Shown piece by piece: positions 18,179-26,616 of a stretch of 64,000 nt of DNA. The stretch comes from Tabrizicola_A sp964393035 (GTDB lineage: Bacteria > Pseudomonadota > Alphaproteobacteria > Rhodobacterales > Rhodobacteraceae), in assembly GCA_964393035.1 (NCBI GenBank), contig CAYMRX010000007.1:186001-250000 (forward strand), written 5' to 3'. Every line of letters starts with the position of its first letter. The first letter of the stretch is position 1. A program made the translations under genes and the position numbers. Under the pieces are notes generated by a model, which was not told the origin of the DNA, ran no database searches, and saw nothing but the letters and a program-made list of their open reading frames with translations.

Positions 18179-19588
18179 ATGAGCGCAGTTCAAAAAGCTC
18201 TGAAACTGATCAAGGATGAGGAGATCGAGTATGTCGATGTCCGCTTCACCGATCCCAAAGGCAAACTTCAGCACGTCACGCTGATCGTCGACATCATCGA
18301 CGAAGCCTTCTTCGAAGAAGGCTTCATGTTCGACGGCTCGTCGATTGCGGGCTGGAAGTCGATCGACCAGTCGGACATGAAACTGATGCCCGACGCCACT
18401 TCGGTCTATCTCGACCCCTTCTATGCCGAGAAAACCCTTTGCGTGCATTGCGATGTGGTGGAGCCGGACACCGGCGAGGCCTATGACCGCTGCCCGCGCC
18501 AGATTGCCAAGAAGGCCGAGGCCTATCTTGCCTCCTCGGGCATTGGTGACGCGTTCTACTGCGGCCCCGAAGCCGAATTCTTCATCTTCGACGACGTGCG
18601 TTATTCGGTTTCGCCCCGCAAGGTTTCCTATGAAATCGACGCGGAAGCAGCCTCGTGGAACACCGACACCGTGTTCGAAGGCGGCAACTCGGGCCACCGC
18701 GCGGCGCACAAGGGTGGCTATTTCCCGGTGAACCCGATCGACGAGGCGCAAGACCTGCGTGGCGAGATGCTGTCCACGATGAAGCGCATGGGCATCAAGG
18801 TGGACAAGCACCACCACGAGGTTGCCACCTGCCAGCATGAGCTGGGGATGATCTTCGGTGGTCTGGTCGAACAGGCCGACAACATCCAGAAATACAAATA
18901 CGTGATCCACAACGTGGCCCACGCCTATGGCAAAACCGTGACCTTCATGCCGAAGCCGATGAAGGGCGACAACGGCTCGGGGATGCACGTCAACATGTCG
19001 ATCTGGAAGGGCGGCAAGCCCCTGTTCGCAGGCGACAAATATGCAGACCTTTCCCAGGAAGCCCTGTGGTTCATCGGCGGCATCATCAAGCATGCGAAAG
19101 CCTTGAACGCCCTGACCAACCCCGGCACCAACAGCTACAAGCGCCTGATCCCCGGCTTTGAAGCGCCGGTGCTCTTGGCCTATTCGGCCCGCAACCGCTC
19201 GGGTGCGGTTCGTATTCCGTGGACGGAAAGCCCGAAAGCCAAGCGCGTCGAGGCCCGTTTCCCCGATCCGTCGGCGAACCCCTATCTGGCCTTTGCCGCC
19301 CTGCTGATGGCCGGCCTTGACGGCATCAAACACAAGATCGACCCGGGCCCGGCTTCGGACAAGGACCTCTACGACCTGCCGCCCGAGGAACTGGCCGAAA
19401 TCCCGACCGTCTGCGGCTCGCTTCGTGAAGCCCTTGAGTCGCTGGAAAAGGACATGGACTTCCTTCTGGCCGGCGATGTCTTCAGCCGCGAGCAACTGGA
19501 AGCCTATATGGCGCTGAAGTGGGAGGAGGTTTACGCCTACGAACACACGCCGCACCCAGTGGAATACGCGATGTATTACTCCTGCTAA
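18179..19588 (+). CDS. glnA: Glutamine synthetase, type I
   Basis: 469 residues from the second ATG (18179), which has better spacing from GAAAGG than the adjacent ATG at 18176. It makes glutamine from glutamate, ammonia and ATP as a dodecamer. The Asp latch region (FMFDGSSIAGW), the metal and glutamate sites (GPEAEFFIFD, HHHEVATCQHELG, GDNGSGMHVN) and the ATP/phosphate region (NRSGAVRIP, KRVEARFPDPSANPYLAFA) are intact. Tyr398 in DLYDLPPEE is the adenylylation site used by GlnE. A hairpin terminator follows. Regulation through PII-GlnE and glnB-linked transcription is expected. Confidence 0.98.
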   Translation: MSAVQKALKLIKDEEIEYVDVRFTDPKGKLQHVTLIVDIIDEAFFEEGFMFDGSSIAGWKSIDQSDMKLMPDATSVYLDPFYAEKTLCVHCDVVEPDTGEAYDRCPRQIAKKAEAYLASSGIGDAFYCGPEAEFFIFDDVRYSVSPRKVSYEIDAEAASWNTDTVFEGGNSGHRAAHKGGYFPVNPIDEAQDLRGEMLSTMKRMGIKVDKHHHEVATCQHELGMIFGGLVEQADNIQKYKYVIHNVAHAYGKTVTFMPKPMKGDNGSGMHVNMSIWKGGKPLFAGDKYADLSQEALWFIGGIIKHAKALNALTNPGTNSYKRLIPGFEAPVLLAYSARNRSGAVRIPWTESPKAKRVEARFPDPSANPYLAFAALLMAGLDGIKHKIDPGPASDKDLYDLPPEELAEIPTVCGSLREALESLEKDMDFLLAGDVFSREQLEAYMALKWEEVYAYEHTPHPVEYAMYYSC

Positions 19589-19612
19589 GCGCAGGGCATA
19601 CCGCAGAAAACG

Positions 19613-19638
19613 GGCCGTCCCCTTGGGGGCGGCCTTTT
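19613..19638 (+). terminator. Rho-independent terminator after glnA
   Basis: GGCCGTCCCC pairs with GGGGGCGGCC (one G-T wobble), followed by TTTTCGTTTT, starting 24 nt after the glnA stop. Confidence 0.85.
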
Positions 19639-19792
19639 CGTTTTGCGCCCGCACCGCGCCAACCGAACGCCCCGCAATATGTCGGAATATTGTTCACGCA
19701 GGCCGCCCAATACCCCGCAATTTCCTTAAACTCTCCCGAAACACGGCACAATTCAGGGGCAATGCTGATACAACCATAAAGTGAGATGTGCC

Positions 19793-20548
19793 ATGATTAC
19801 TTCCTCATCCAGCACCATTGCCCAGTTGCTTTGTTTCCAGTGCCTGCCGCTGAACGTCGCCAAATTGGTCGGCGAAATCGACAAACTGCTGCATGACTGG
19901 CTTGATCACCCGGTCAAGGCCCGCTGGGACAGCGATACCGTCGTGACATTTGATCAACCCGGCACAAGGATCCTCTTGGGCTGGACCCCGACCCCCGGTC
20001 AAGGGATCAGCGGGGTTCTGACCCTGTCGGTCGGCCCCTCGCCGATGCTGGGTCGGCCGGTGATGCGGCCGGATGCCAAAGAGCTTTGCCACCGGCTGGT
20101 GGCGGCCGTGCAGCCGCGGATCCATGCCGACGAAGTGCTGTGGCACCAGATTGCCTGCCAAATGTCCGAGGACTGGGTGGATCTGCTGATCGACGCCCTG
20201 CCGGATCGCGGGCCGGATCGTGGGCCGGGCCGCATCCCCGCACCGCAGAGCAATCTCCCCCGTCTCGCACCTTCCCCGGATCTCGCGGGACACCCGACGC
20301 ATGATTTCGCCCAAGCGCGCCTGCGGGCGGCAATGGTGCAAGAACCTCCCCGCCTGAGCGCCCCGATGCGCCTGACCATCCACGCGTTGAACGCCACCCT
20401 CATCATGGTCTGGGGGCCGATCGGTGCCGCCGCCATGGCCCATGGTCTGCTCAAAGGCGAGAATCCGCGCCTTGCCGCCCATCTGATGGTGCTGACCGGG
20501 CTTGCCACCACGGTCATGCACAATACCCAAGGATTGTCGTTTCTATAG
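19793..20548 (+). CDS. Hypothetical protein with C-terminal hydrophobic segments
   Basis: 251 residues from ATG 19793; a GTG at 19781 would add four residues. I do not recognise the family. Residues 1-150 are soluble-looking (..LPLNVAKLVGEIDKLLHDWLD.., ..TRILLGWTPTPGQGISGVLTLSVG..). A short Asp-Arg-Gly-Pro duplication occurs at about 149-155. Residues about 198-245 contain two hydrophobic stretches (NATLIMVWGPIGAAAMAHGLL and HLMVLTGLATTVMHNT) that could be membrane helices. The gene follows the glnA terminator and is therefore a separate unit. Its stop codon lies directly against the stop of the convergent DUF3445 gene. Codon use looks native. Confidence 0.65.
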   Translation: MITSSSSTIAQLLCFQCLPLNVAKLVGEIDKLLHDWLDHPVKARWDSDTVVTFDQPGTRILLGWTPTPGQGISGVLTLSVGPSPMLGRPVMRPDAKELCHRLVAAVQPRIHADEVLWHQIACQMSEDWVDLLIDALPDRGPDRGPGRIPAPQSNLPRLAPSPDLAGHPTHDFAQARLRAAMVQEPPRLSAPMRLTIHALNATLIMVWGPIGAAAMAHGLLKGENPRLAAHLMVLTGLATTVMHNTQGLSFL

Positions 20549-21325
20549 CCGGGCGTCCTCCAGCCCGGCGAACTCCTCGGGGCTGAGGCTGGCAATCTCG
20601 ACGACATAGGTGTGGATCGAAAACACCACCGCGCGGCTTTCGGGCAGGCGCAGCAGGCATTGGCGCTCGGAGCGCACATAAGACCCGCCGCGCCGATCCG
20701 TGCGCGGATCGCCCTCGCGCCGGGGCTGATGCAGGGTCGGATCGCGGTAAACCAGCGCATTGGCACGCCACAGTGGTTGCTCGGGGCGGATCGCGTCGAA
20801 CAGCCGCTGCACCCGCTTGGCCAGATCGCCATCATATTCCCGCACCGGCAGATGGATGCCCAAAAGCGGACGGCCCAGCTTTTCCGGCAGCCACCAACTG
20901 GCCGGAAAGCATAAGGCGGCCGCGGTCAGGACATGCTCCTCGCCCTGCTTTTCCATCAGGCACAGGTCTTCCTGCACCAACCGCCCCAGCGTGGCCATCG
21001 GCTGTGCGGGGTCGAGCGTCACCGTGACGCCATCGGGGCGGCGAACACGGTCAGCCCCCACCTGATAGCCCGCCGTCCGGCCAAGACGCTCCAGAACCAC
21101 AGCATAAAGTTCCTCGGCCGCCGGACGGGCACTGTCGAGCATCCCCTGCACCAACTGGGGCTTTTCGGCGAAAAGCCGGTCGCGCTCCGCCATCTGGCCG
21201 GCAAAGGCATCATCCACCCTGAGCCAATCCTCGCCTTCAATCGGCAGGATACCGGGCAGACGGGCCAGTTTCGGGTCCATCCAAGAGGCAAAAGGCAGGC
21301 GGGATTGCAAGATCGGGGCTGTCAT
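20543..21325 (-). CDS. DUF3445 family protein (heme-dependent oxidative N-demethylase-like)
   Basis: 260 residues. The family (Pfam DUF3445) includes heme-dependent oxidative N-demethylase-type proteins, which oxidise N-methyl groups. The sequence shows the family landmarks ..PGILPIEGEDWLRVDDAFAGQMAERDRLF.., ..VLTAAALCFPASWWLPEKLGRPLLGIHLPVREYDGDLA.. and ..NALVYRDPTLHQPRREGDPR... The ACKS-like heme pocket is not assignable by eye. It is divergent from dddP across 118 bases, so the two may share a regulatory region. A link to methylated osmolyte or amine breakdown is inference from context. Confidence 0.8.
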   Translation of the reverse strand: MTAPILQSRLPFASWMDPKLARLPGILPIEGEDWLRVDDAFAGQMAERDRLFAEKPQLVQGMLDSARPAAEELYAVVLERLGRTAGYQVGADRVRRPDGVTVTLDPAQPMATLGRLVQEDLCLMEKQGEEHVLTAAALCFPASWWLPEKLGRPLLGIHLPVREYDGDLAKRVQRLFDAIRPEQPLWRANALVYRDPTLHQPRREGDPRTDRRGGSYVRSERQCLLRLPESRAVVFSIHTYVVEIASLSPEEFAGLEDARL

Positions 21326-21443
21326 GGCCTCTCCCTAACAAGGCTTCCGCCTCCTCTGCCGCAAGATTTGCGACGCCCCTTGTCGCGAATGGTGCAGCGC
21401 AGCCCCCTCTCCGCGCGACACTCTGCCCGAAAGGGAGACAGAC

Positions 21444-22784
21444 ATGGCCGATTACCACCGCGACCGCCGCAAGATCGACCCCACCCGCGCCGACCGGCTG
21501 GGCGATGGCACGCCGAATGACAATGACCGGGTCGAAATCGGGCCAACCCAACTTGCCTTCCGCGAATGGGAGGCCGCCGGTCTGACGCTGCCCAATCTTG
21601 ACAGGATGCGCAACTATCGGTGGCAGCGGCTGGTGCAGGGGCTGGTGGACCGCGATTACGGCGGGCTTTTGATGTTCGACCCGCTGAACATCCGCTACGC
21701 CACCGACACCACCAATATGCAGCTGTGGAACACCCACAACCCGTTCCGCGCCTGCCTATTGTGCGCCGACGGCCATATGGTGATGTGGGAATACAAAAAT
21801 GCGCCGTTTCTCGTCACCTTCAACCCCTTGGTCAAGGAACTGCGCTCGGGGGCGACGTTCTTTTACAACTCCACCGGCGACAAGGGCCGCGAGGCGGCAG
21901 CGGCTTTTGCCGCCCAGGTCGATGAGGTGATGCGGGCGCATGCTGGCGCAAACCGAAGGTTGGCGGTGGACAAGATCATGGTCCACGGCTTGCGCGCGCT
22001 GGAGGCCATCGGCTTTAGCGTGGAAGAAGGCGAAGAAGTCACCGAACGGGTGCGCGCGATCAAGGGACCGGATGAGATATTGGCGATGCGCTGCGCCCAT
22101 CACGCCTGCGAGGCCGGGATTGCCGAGATGGAACGCGCCACAAGGATCGGCGTGCCCTTGGGCCAGATGAGCGAGGATGACATCTGGTCGGAGCTGCACA
22201 AGGCCAATATCAAACGCGGCGGCGAATGGATCGAGACGCGGCTGCTGGCCTCGGGGCCGCGCACCAACCCATGGTTTCAGGAATGCGGCCCGCGCATCGT
22301 GCAGAACAACGAAATCGTGGCCTTTGACACCGACCTGATCGGCGCCTACGGGTTTTGCATCGACATCTCAAGGACATGGTGGATCGGTGACCAACGCCCG
22401 ACCAATGCCATGGTCTCGGCCTTCCACCACGCCCGCGATCACATCGCCGATCATCAGACGCGACTGAAACCCGGCGTCAGCATCCGCGAACTGGTCTTCG
22501 GGGGGCACAAGCTGGATGACCAGTATTGGGTGCAGAAATACGCCTGCAAGATGCATGGGGTGGGGCTGTGCGATGAATGGCCCTATGTCCATTACCCCGA
22601 TGGCTGGATCGAAGGCGGCTTCGATGCCGTTCTGGAACCCGGCATGGTGCTGTGTACCGAGGCTTTGGTGTCACCGGAAGGCGGGGATTTCTCGATCAAG
22701 CTGGAAGACCAGATCCTGATTACCGAAACCGGCTGCGAAAACCTGACGACCTACCCGTTTGACGAACGCCTGATGGGCCTCTGA
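21444..22784 (+). CDS. dddP: Dimethylsulfoniopropionate lyase DddP
   Basis: 446 residues, the family length. DddP belongs to the M24 (creatinase/aminopeptidase P) fold but cleaves DMSP to dimethyl sulfide and acrylate. The characterised roseobacter residues fall at the same numbers here: metal ligands Asp295, Asp297, Asp307, His371, Glu406 and Glu421, and catalytic Asp377 (FDTDLIGAYGFCIDIS, HGVGLCDEWP, CTEALVS, KLEDQI). The N-terminus carries the DddP-specific block GTPNDNDRVEIGPTQLAF. No other ddd, dmd or acu genes lie nearby, so downstream acrylate use must be encoded elsewhere. Confidence is high because the metal site and the N-terminal block both match DddP rather than generic M24 peptidases. 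Confidence 0.94.
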   Translation: MADYHRDRRKIDPTRADRLGDGTPNDNDRVEIGPTQLAFREWEAAGLTLPNLDRMRNYRWQRLVQGLVDRDYGGLLMFDPLNIRYATDTTNMQLWNTHNPFRACLLCADGHMVMWEYKNAPFLVTFNPLVKELRSGATFFYNSTGDKGREAAAAFAAQVDEVMRAHAGANRRLAVDKIMVHGLRALEAIGFSVEEGEEVTERVRAIKGPDEILAMRCAHHACEAGIAEMERATRIGVPLGQMSEDDIWSELHKANIKRGGEWIETRLLASGPRTNPWFQECGPRIVQNNEIVAFDTDLIGAYGFCIDISRTWWIGDQRPTNAMVSAFHHARDHIADHQTRLKPGVSIRELVFGGHKLDDQYWVQKYACKMHGVGLCDEWPYVHYPDGWIEGGFDAVLEPGMVLCTEALVSPEGGDFSIKLEDQILITETGCENLTTYPFDERLMGL

Positions 22785-23205
22785 CCCCGCCTCGCGCCCC
22801 TGCTGCGGCACCGCGTCGGGAATAGCCCCCCTGCGCCCGCCGTCGCCGGGGGGCTGTCTGCCCCCCGCGGCGCGTGCCGCGCCTCCCCCCGAGGATATTT
22901 GCGCAGAGAGGATGACAAAAGTGGTTCAAGCGCCCCGACAGGTGGTCCGGCCAAGCTGCGGGGCGCCATCCCCTCTGGCGGTCATCGGCGTCCCCGCCTG
23001 TACCGCCCGACGATCATAACGCGTATTGTCCTAAGAAAAGCTTAAGGTTCATCCTCTCTGCGCAAATATCCTCGGGGGGTGAATTGGCGAAGCCAAGAGG
23101 GGGGCAGACGGCCCCCCTGCACCGCTGGCGCCAAGCACTTCGGCTTGCGCCCCTGGCCCATGCGGTCTATGCGGTCCTTGCCCGTCCCGTCAGAGAGGTT
23201 CTGCG
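22785..23205. other. Intergenic region with a 31-bp perfect inverted repeat
   Basis: 421 bases between dddP and purB with no gene. It holds the two arms at 22885-22915 and 23049-23079, G/C-rich hairpins after dddP (about 22823-22870) that could terminate transcription, and presumably the purB promoter in the AT-richer stretch near 23010-23045. Confidence 0.65.
22885..23079. repeat. 31-bp perfect inverted repeat of the REP-like family
   Basis: The arm at 22885-22915 is the exact reverse complement of 23049-23079. The 133 bases between carry AT-rich sequence upstream of purB. The arms contain GCGCAAATATCCTCGGGG, a variant of the TCATCTTGGCCCAAATACCC core seen elsewhere in the window. Confidence 0.85.
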
Positions 23206-24510
23206 ATGATCCCCCGCTATTCCCGCCCCGACATGGTTGCCATCTGGGAGCCGCAGACCAAATTCCGCATCTGGTATGAGATCGAGGCCCATGCCTGTGA
23301 TGCGCAAGCGGCCTTGGGCGTGATCCCGAAAGCCAATGCCGAGGCGGTATGGCGGGCAAAGGATGTGACCTTTGACGTCGCGCGCATTGATGAGATCGAG
23401 GCGGTCACCAAGCATGACGTCATCGCCTTTCTCACCCATCTGGCCGAACATATCGGGTCGGAGGATGCGCGCTTTGTGCATCAGGGCATGACCAGTTCTG
23501 ATGTGCTGGACACCACGCTGAATGTGCAACTGGTCCGCGCCTCGGACCTGCTGCTCAAGGGCATGGACCGGGTTCTGGCCGCGCTGAAGGCCCGCGCCCA
23601 TGAGCATAAGGACACCGTGCGCATCGGCCGCAGCCATGGCATCCATGCCGAGCCGACCACCATGGGCCTGACCTTTGCCCGCTTTTATGCCGAGATGGAC
23701 CGGGGCCGCAAACGTCTGGTCGCCGCGCGGGACGAAATCCGCACCGGCGCGATTTCCGGCGCCGTCGGCACCTTCGCCAATATCGATCCGGCGGTCGAGG
23801 AACATGTCTGTGCCGCGCTGGACCTGATCCCCGAGCCGATCTCGACGCAAGTCATCCCGCGTGACCGTCATGCGATGTTCTTTGCGACCTTGGGCGTGAT
23901 TGCCTCGAGCATCGAAAACATCGCCATTGAAATCCGCCACATGCAGCGCACCGAGGTCTTGGAGGCGGAGGAGTTCTTCTCGCCCGGCCAAAAGGGTTCG
24001 TCGGCCATGCCGCACAAGCGCAATCCGGTCTTGAGCGAAAACCTGACCGGCCTTGCGCGGTTGGTGCGGATGTCGGTGACGCCCGCCTTGGAGAATGTGG
24101 CCTTGTGGCACGAGCGCGACATCAGCCATTCCAGCGTGGAACGTGCCATCGGCCCCGACACCACGATCACCTTGGATTTCGCCCTGCACCGTTTGGCGGG
24201 TCTGGTGGAAAAGCTGGTGGTCTATCCGGAAAACTGCCTGAAGAACATGAACAAGTTCAAGGGATTGGTGATGAGCCAGCGCGTGCTTCTGGCGCTGACC
24301 CAAGCCGGCGTCAGCCGCGAGGACAGCTACCGTCTGGTGCAGCGCAATGCGATGAAGGTCTGGGAGAAGGGCGCGGATTTCAAGACCGAGCTTCTGGCCG
24401 ACCCGGAGGTGACCGCGGCCCTGTCGCCTGCCGAGATCGAGGAAAAGTTCGACCTTGGCTACCACACCAAGCATGTCGACACCATTTTCGCTCGCGTCTT
24501 CGGCGCGTAA
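23206..24510 (+). CDS. purB: Adenylosuccinate lyase
   Basis: 434 residues, a typical length. It acts twice in purine synthesis, cleaving SAICAR to AICAR and adenylosuccinate to AMP, releasing fumarate. The fumarase/aspartase superfamily blocks are present: TSSDVLDTTLNVQL, the catalytic-His region GRSHGIHAEPTTMG, and the signature SSAMPHKRNPVLSENL with the mobile-loop Ser. The C-terminal ADSL domain ends DTIFARVFGA. It starts at ATG 23206 with GAGAGG upstream. It is a single-gene unit between repeat-bearing spacers. Confidence 0.97.
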   Translation: MIPRYSRPDMVAIWEPQTKFRIWYEIEAHACDAQAALGVIPKANAEAVWRAKDVTFDVARIDEIEAVTKHDVIAFLTHLAEHIGSEDARFVHQGMTSSDVLDTTLNVQLVRASDLLLKGMDRVLAALKARAHEHKDTVRIGRSHGIHAEPTTMGLTFARFYAEMDRGRKRLVAARDEIRTGAISGAVGTFANIDPAVEEHVCAALDLIPEPISTQVIPRDRHAMFFATLGVIASSIENIAIEIRHMQRTEVLEAEEFFSPGQKGSSAMPHKRNPVLSENLTGLARLVRMSVTPALENVALWHERDISHSSVERAIGPDTTITLDFALHRLAGLVEKLVVYPENCLKNMNKFKGLVMSQRVLLALTQAGVSREDSYRLVQRNAMKVWEKGADFKTELLADPEVTAALSPAEIEEKFDLGYHTKHVDTIFARVFGA

Positions 24511-24595
24511 CGCATCTGTGAGGCGCGGGCGCCAGAATCCCGCGCCCAAATTCCGCATTTTGTGTTAGGCTTTCCCGATCCAAAGGAGGCCCGCG

Positions 24596-25144
24596 ATGCG
24601 TTATGCCATCCTCTCTCTGGCGTTGGGGCTTGCCGCCCCGATCGCCATCTCGCCTGTCCTTGCCGCCGGCAGCGGAGACACAACGCCCCCCGCGCCGACG
24701 CAAACCTCGAAAGATTGCACCAAGGCGCAGATTTGGGATGAGAAGTCCAAGACCTGCATCGACGCCACCGACAGTCGGCTGGACAATGACACCCGCATGC
24801 AGGCCGTGCGCGAACTGGCTTGGGCGGGCCAGCCCGACCGCGCGCTGGAGGTGTTGCAGGCGGTGACGGAAGGCGACAGCGACCGCGTGCTGACCTATCG
24901 CGCCTTTGCCCTGCGCAAGGCAGGCCAGATTGAGGCCGGGCTTCAGGGCTATGCCCATGCCCTGCGGGTGAACCCCGACAACATCCTTGCCCGCAGCTAT
25001 CTTGGCCAGCTTTATGTCGAGATGGCCGAGCTGGATCTGGCCCGCGCCGAGTTGGACGAAATCCGCAACCGTGGCGGCCGTGGAACCTGGGCCGAGACGG
25101 CCCTTGCCGAAGCGATCCGCACGGGCCGTACACTCAGTTACTGA
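24596..25144 (+). CDS. Secreted TPR protein
   Basis: 182 residues from ATG 24596 with AAAGGAGG upstream. Residues 1-24 form a Sec signal peptide (MRYAILSLALGLAAPIAISP..LAAG). After a Thr/Pro-rich linker there is a small Cys motif, CTKAQIWDEKSKTC, at about 40-53. Then come TPR-like helices (about 65-170: ..AVRELAWAGQPDRALEVLQAV.., ..YRAFALRKAGQIEAGLQGYAHALRVNPDNILARSYLGQLYVEMAELDLARAELDEI..). It is periplasmic or exported, with an unknown partner. The Cys motif recurs in the small gene directly downstream (CAQGAVWDEVRQIC), suggesting related function or duplication. Confidence 0.8.
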   Translation: MRYAILSLALGLAAPIAISPVLAAGSGDTTPPAPTQTSKDCTKAQIWDEKSKTCIDATDSRLDNDTRMQAVRELAWAGQPDRALEVLQAVTEGDSDRVLTYRAFALRKAGQIEAGLQGYAHALRVNPDNILARSYLGQLYVEMAELDLARAELDEIRNRGGRGTWAETALAEAIRTGRTLSY

Positions 25145-25171
25145 CAGCCATCAGCCCGCAAGGGGATTGCC

Positions 25172-25336
25172 ATGCCACATCGCATTGCCTTTATCGCGAT
25201 CTTTGGTTTCTTGCCCGCGTTCACAACGCTGCCGGTCCTCGCCGAGGGCTGCCATGACGAGGTGAAAATGCCCTGCGCCCAAGGGGCGGTTTGGGATGAG
25301 GTGCGGCAGATCTGCACCCCGAAACCGTCGAGTTGA
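25172..25336 (+). CDS. Small secreted Cys-motif protein
   Basis: 54 residues, ATG 25172 preceded by AAGGGG at good spacing, 27 bases after the TPR gene. A signal peptide covers about 1-24 (MPHRIAFIAIFGFLPAFTTL..VLAEG). The mature part is only about 30 residues with three cysteines: GCHDEVKMPCAQGAVWDEVRQICTP. The segment C-x2-G-x2-WDE-x4-C matches the same motif in the upstream TPR protein and resembles the CPxGxxWDxxxxxC element of small secreted chitin-binding-like proteins. The function is unknown. It is easy to miss because of its size. Confidence 0.6.
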   Translation: MPHRIAFIAIFGFLPAFTTLPVLAEGCHDEVKMPCAQGAVWDEVRQICTPKPSS

Positions 25337-25449
25337 TGCGACGGGCGGCAAGAGCCTGTTAACCGCGCCCTGCCAAGCTGTGTCCACGGGAATCATCGGG
25401 CATCGGCATGGCGGGAAAACTGACAGTGGCACAGGGCAAGGGCGGGGCC

Positions 25450-26484
25450 ATGATGGCCGGGGGCGCAGCTACGCCCCCCCCGCGCGCGCTCACGCAACGC
25501 GAAAAGGCCGCCGTCATTGTGCGGTTCCTGCTGTCGGAAGGGGCGGGTTTGCCGCTTTCCAAATTGCCCGATCACATGCAGGCGGCGCTGACCGAACAGA
25601 TCGGCCAGATGCGGCTGGTGGATCGCAGCACGCTTGCGCAGGTGGTCGAAGACTTTCTGGCCGAGCTGGAGCAGGTGGGGCTGGCCTTTCCGACCGGGAT
25701 CGAAGGCGCCTTGCAGGTGATGGACGGGCATATCTCGCCCAATGCGGCCAGCCGCCTGCGCCGCCTTGCCGGGGCCAGCGCCAAGGCCGACCCTTGGGAC
25801 CGGCTGACCTCGCTGCCGGTGGAGCGTTTGCTGCCCGTGCTGGAGGAGGAAAGTGTCGAGGTGGCCGCCGTCATGCTGTCAAAGCTGCCGGTCGCAAAAT
25901 CGGCGGAGCTTTTGGGCAAGATGCCCGGTGAAAAGGCCCGCCGCGTCGCCTATGCCGTGTCGCTGACCGGAAATGTCGATCCTGAAACCGTGCGGCGGGT
26001 CGGCGCGTCGCTGGTCTTGCAACTGGATCAGCAGCCGGCCCGCGCCTTTGACACCGGCCCGGTGGAACGGGTGGGCGCCATCCTCAACGTCTCGGGCGCC
26101 CAGACCCGCAATGATGTGCTGGCCGGGTTGGAGGTGGAGGATGCAGGCTTTGCCGCAGAGGTCAGGAAAGCGATCTTCACCTTCATCCATCTGCCCGGCC
26201 GCGTGCAGGCACGCGACGTGCCGAAGATCGTCCGCCTCGTCGATCAGCCGGTGCTGGTGACCGCCCTGACCGGCGCACAGGGCAATGCCGAACAAGCCAC
26301 CACGGCGGAATTCTTGCTGGCCAATATGTCACAGCGCATGGCGCAGGGCTTGCGTGAGGAAATGGCCGCGCGTGGCAAGGTTCGGGAAAAGGACGCGGAT
26401 GAGGCGATGGCCGCCGTCATCAATGCGGTGCGCGAATTGGAAGCGGCGGGCGAATTGGTGCTGATTACCGACGACGAGGAATAG
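25450..26484 (+). CDS. FliG-like protein (flagellar motor switch family), orphan
   Basis: 344 residues from ATG 25450 (AAGGG seven bases upstream); an in-frame ATG at 25408 without a ribosome site would add 14 residues. The sequence follows the FliG plan. The N-terminal block LTQREKAAVIVRFLLSEGAGLPLSKL is followed by middle and C-terminal armadillo-like helices (..LPVERLLPVLEEESVEVAAVMLSKLPVAKSAELLGKMPGEKARRVAYAVS..) and the charged C-terminal helix region (..VRKAIFTFIHLPGRVQARDVPKIVRLVDQPVLVTALTGA.., ..LANMSQRMAQGLREEMAARGKV..). FliG links the flagellar rotor to the stator. No other flagellar gene is in the window, so it is either an orphan fliG or a repurposed paralogue. Confidence 0.8.
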   Translation: MMAGGAATPPPRALTQREKAAVIVRFLLSEGAGLPLSKLPDHMQAALTEQIGQMRLVDRSTLAQVVEDFLAELEQVGLAFPTGIEGALQVMDGHISPNAASRLRRLAGASAKADPWDRLTSLPVERLLPVLEEESVEVAAVMLSKLPVAKSAELLGKMPGEKARRVAYAVSLTGNVDPETVRRVGASLVLQLDQQPARAFDTGPVERVGAILNVSGAQTRNDVLAGLEVEDAGFAAEVRKAIFTFIHLPGRVQARDVPKIVRLVDQPVLVTALTGAQGNAEQATTAEFLLANMSQRMAQGLREEMAARGKVREKDADEAMAAVINAVRELEAAGELVLITDDEE

Positions 26485-26616
26485 GGAGGGCGGGGCAAGC
26501 CCCTGCCCCCCTTCCGCATCCTGCCCTTCAATCCTGCCGGGTTTCGGTGAAGCACCCAAGATCGCAAAGCGCATCCGAAAGGCCGCGCCTTCGCTGCCCT
26601 GCAAACCCGACACGAT

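Noticed and set aside
18020..19654. Long minus-strand frame opposite glnA
   Set aside because: It is a shadow of glnA codon bias with no recognisable motif; the plus frame is unmistakable glutamine synthetase.
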